Source: DASWID01 sp049682815
GTDB taxonomy: Bacteria; Desulfobacterota_D; UBA1144; Nemesobacterales; CSP1-2
Assembly: GCA_049682815.1 (NCBI GenBank)
Contig: JBAUII010000150.1
Span: forward strand, 1-45,503
Direction of reading: 5' to 3'
DNA: 45,503 bases
The notes under the pieces were generated by a model, which saw only the letters and a program-made list of their open reading frames with translations, made no database searches and was not told the origin of the DNA. Shown one piece after another: positions 45,299 to 45,503 of this stretch (position 1 is its first letter; each line of letters opens with the position of its first letter). A program made the position numbers and the translations under genes.

Positions 45299-45503
45299 GG
45301 TTAGGAAGTTAGTGCAAGTTGTCGGGCTTGTAGATGTCAGATAGTTCGTGGACAAAATCCAAAAAGTAATAAATTTCCCGGAAATTTACTTTTCCGTCAT
45401 CCTAGATTGTTCCCCGCCAGTTGCATGCGGGGACAAGCTTAATCGTGGCCCCATCGTTTGATATTTTATTTTCTTTGTCTTGATACTGAAACGAGTTCAG
45501 CAC
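45299..45503. other. downstream region with repeat start
   Basis: No gene. A segment around 45393-45450 has GTTCCCCGCC...GCGGGGACAAGC palindrome-like arms. It resembles the dispersed GTCATCC/GGGGAC repeats of many environmental genomes. The last 33 bases belong to the hairpin repeat listed separately. Confidence 0.45.
45471..45503 (+). repeat. dispersed hairpin repeat, copy 3 (cut by window edge)
   Basis: TTCTTTGTCTTGATACTG followed by AAACGAGTTCAGCAC matches copy 2 (and copy 1) base for base over 33 bases apart from single positions. The right arm lies beyond the window. Confidence 0.75.

Overview
This window is a piece of a bacterial chromosome with moderate GC content and dense coding on both strands. 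The genes suggest an uncultured Gram-negative lineage, possibly Desulfobacterota- or Dadabacteria-like. The pointers are a CDC48/VCP-type double AAA ATPase, a two-subunit-type methylmalonyl-CoA mutase large subunit, a cytochrome c-FTR1 fusion, a tricorn-like protease, an LpxO-like hydroxylase, and many small hairpin repeats between genes. That placement is inference from gene content; no marker gene in the window fixes the phylum.

Layout. (1) Positions 1-2900: remnant of an integrated element ending at the 3' end of a tRNA-Ala(GGC) gene. It holds a LAGLIDADG-type protein, the C-terminal half of a tyrosine recombinase and a stand-alone trypsin-like protease. (2) 3.0-5.1 kb: homoserine dehydrogenase and a small protein made of three helicase-associated repeats. 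(3) 5.5-11.4 kb, minus strand: CDC48-like ATPase, prepilin peptidase, sensor kinase and sigma54 response regulator. (4) 11.5-16.7 kb: recF-hpt, tenA, a SnoaL-like protein, an adenosine/adenine deaminase and an LpxO-like dioxygenase. (5) 16.7-23.8 kb: a repeat-rich gap with a dead REP-associated transposase, then a tricorn-like protease, methyltransferase, lysozyme-like secreted protein, arfB and a LysE-type exporter. (6) 24.0-28.6 kb, minus strand: clpS-clpA, a FemAB-like acyltransferase and queE. (7) 28.6-31.8 kb: a low-coding accessory stretch with one unknown gene and a GC-rich, frameshifted bicupin gene, lying between queE and queC. (8) 31.8-45.5 kb: queC, cytochrome c-FTR1 iron permease, rimI, methylmalonyl-CoA mutase, polyprenyl diphosphate synthase, cvpA, fbp, fbaB, gap-pgk and argC.

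How the genes work together. gap, pgk, fbaB and fbp cover the reversible triose-to-hexose trunk and the irreversible gluconeogenic step, and methylmalonyl-CoA mutase links propionate-type carbon to succinyl-CoA. ClpS-ClpA, CDC48 and tricorn provide three separate protein-turnover devices. queE and queC belong to one queuosine/7-deazaguanine pathway but are separated by the accessory stretch.

Most of the window is ordinary core genome. I found no convincing complete new multi-gene system. The best targets for follow-up are the tRNA-Ala island, the dispersed 47-bp hairpin family (with an internally deleted copy), the matching inverted 24-bp repeats around the queC/bicupin stretch, the triple helicase-associated-repeat protein, and two genes I do not recognise.
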